Shown here piece by piece: positions 4,492 through 5,270 of a stretch of 5,270 nt of DNA. The position numbers and the translations under genes are program-made. A model generated the notes under the pieces. It was not told where the DNA came from. It saw only the letters and a program-made list of their open reading frames with translations, and did no database searches. Origin of the DNA: Bacteroidales bacterium (GTDB taxonomy: Bacteria > Bacteroidota > Bacteroidia > Bacteroidales > JAADJA01); the NCBI GenBank assembly GCA_030635465.1, contig DAOVYU010000121.1, positions 1 to 5,270 of the forward strand, in the 5' to 3' direction. Numbering within the stretch: the first letter of the stretch is position 1; every line of letters starts with the position of its first letter.

Positions 4492-5270
4492 TTATCTCCA
4501 GGCCTCTTTATCAAACTCTACCCAATAAATATTCCCCAGCCCATTTTCAATTGAATTTGACAAACGAATGATTTCATCAAAATGTTTCCGTTTACGGTCA
4601 GTAAATGTATAGTTTTCGCGTTGGCTGGTAAAAAAGAAATATTTTTCATCTTTTGATACAAACGGGCAATAGTCCATCTTGTCGGAGTTTATTTGTTTAC
4701 CCATATTCCTGGCTTTGGACCAGATGCCATCTTCATTTCTGTAAGCAATGTAAAGGTCACCACCTCCGGTTCCATCTTCCCTTCCAAAGGATGAAAAGAT
4801 CAGGTAACTTTCATCGGGTGCGATAAAAGAATTGAATTCATAAAAAGCTGTATTTATGGAATCGCCCAAATTTACAGGAGTGGTATAATTTCCATTTTCA
4901 AATTTGGAAAAATAAATATCTTCTTTCCCATATGAATCTTCATAAGAAGCTGTAAAATAAAGATTCCCACTTTTACTCACTGTTGGGAAATATTCATCAG
5001 ATTCAGAATTTACAGGTTCTCCTAAATTAATAGGATTTGACCAACCATTTTTTGAAATATCAATAAACCAGATATCGTAATCTTTTTCATTAAATGTATT
5101 GTCAACAGGTCTTTTAGATACGAAAAATAATTTACCTCCATCTGGTGTAAAGGCTGGTTCCAGGTCTTTATACTGGCCTGAAAAACGGGCAACTTCAGGT
5201 TCAGACCAGAAAAACCCATCAAAATACTGATACATGATCACACTTAGGTTTTTTGCTGGCAAAACCACAC
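4492..5270 (-). CDS. PD40 (WD40-like) beta-propeller protein, C-terminal part
   Basis: The frame is open at the right edge, so the N-terminus, probably with a signal peptide, is missing. The GTG at 5268 is an internal codon. The visible 258 residues hold four PD40 blades (TolB-like, PF07676 type): DLEPAFTPDGGKLFFVSKRP (36-53 region), DEYFPTVSKSGNLYFTAS (91-108), YEFNSFIAPDESYLIFSS (143-160) and DYCPFVSKDEKYFFFTSQ (199-216). They are joined by linkers of the W-S-x-P-x-N-L-G-x-x-I/V-N-S type (75-88, 127-140, 182-195). It ends in GNIYWVEFDKEAW, like the G-D-I-Y-W-V-D tail of stand-alone secreted PD40 proteins, so the C-terminus is complete and no OmpA domain follows. Such propellers act in protein or peptidoglycan binding at the envelope; the partner is unknown. 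Without the mobile unit it would lie about 124 bp upstream of the ankyrin gene, on the same strand. Confidence 0.85.
   Translation of the reverse strand, partial: VVLPAKNLSVIMYQYFDGFFWSEPEVARFSGQYKDLEPAFTPDGGKLFFVSKRPVDNTFNEKDYDIWFIDISKNGWSNPINLGEPVNSESDEYFPTVSKSGNLYFTASYEDSYGKEDIYFSKFENGNYTTPVNLGDSINTAFYEFNSFIAPDESYLIFSSFGREDGTGGGDLYIAYRNEDGIWSKARNMGKQINSDKMDYCPFVSKDEKYFFFTSQRENYTFTDRKRKHFDEIIRLSNSIENGLGNIYWVEFDKEAWR

Noticed and set aside
4203..4554. Two + strand open frames (4203-4388 and 4327-4554)
   Set aside because: The first is antisense to the DUF559 gene. The second runs through the terminal hairpins into the end of the PD40 gene. No plausible product.
5022..5222. 66-codon - strand open frame within the PD40 gene
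   Set aside because: Alternate frame of a well-supported PD40 coding region.

Overview
The window looks like AT-rich chromosomal DNA of a member of the Bacteroidota. The evidence is the C-terminal type IX secretion (T9SS) sorting domain at the left edge, a secreted PD40 beta-propeller protein at the right edge, a lipoprotein, and start codons preceded by A/T-rich leaders rather than clear Shine-Dalgarno sequences. No tRNA, rRNA or CRISPR array was seen. The species cannot be told from the sequence.

Layout from left to right. (1) On the + strand, 2-304 holds the 3' end of a T9SS cargo gene. Its sorting domain is cut just before the final strand by an IS1634-like insertion sequence (about 224-1867, transposase on the - strand). 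A GA-only tandem repeat abuts the right end of the IS. A short + strand stretch ending at 1979 could be the displaced last residues of the cargo gene. (2) On the - strand, a probable two-gene operon encodes a secreted protein with eight ankyrin repeats and a beta-rich, possibly outer-membrane-barrel, C-terminus (2466-3887). Four bases downstream lies a small lipoprotein gene (2018-2461). (3) Upstream of the ankyrin gene, 3956-4429 is a compact unit with one DUF559 (Vsr-like, PD-(D/E)XK-type) nuclease gene. It is bounded by inverted, hairpin-forming GC-rich repeats and flanked directly by a perfect 6-bp direct repeat, TATTTT. (4) The C-terminal 258 codons of a PD40 protein gene (- strand) run off the right edge.

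The DUF559 unit is the most notable feature. It has the anatomy of a transposed element (inverted ends plus apparent target duplication) but encodes only a small nuclease and no recognisable transposase. Removing the unit and one TATTTT copy leaves an ordinary intergenic gap of about 124 bp between the PD40 and ankyrin genes. How it moves, and whether the nuclease is responsible, is inference. The surface genes (PD40, ankyrin, lipoprotein, T9SS cargo) share an envelope theme, but nothing in the sequence ties them to one pathway.
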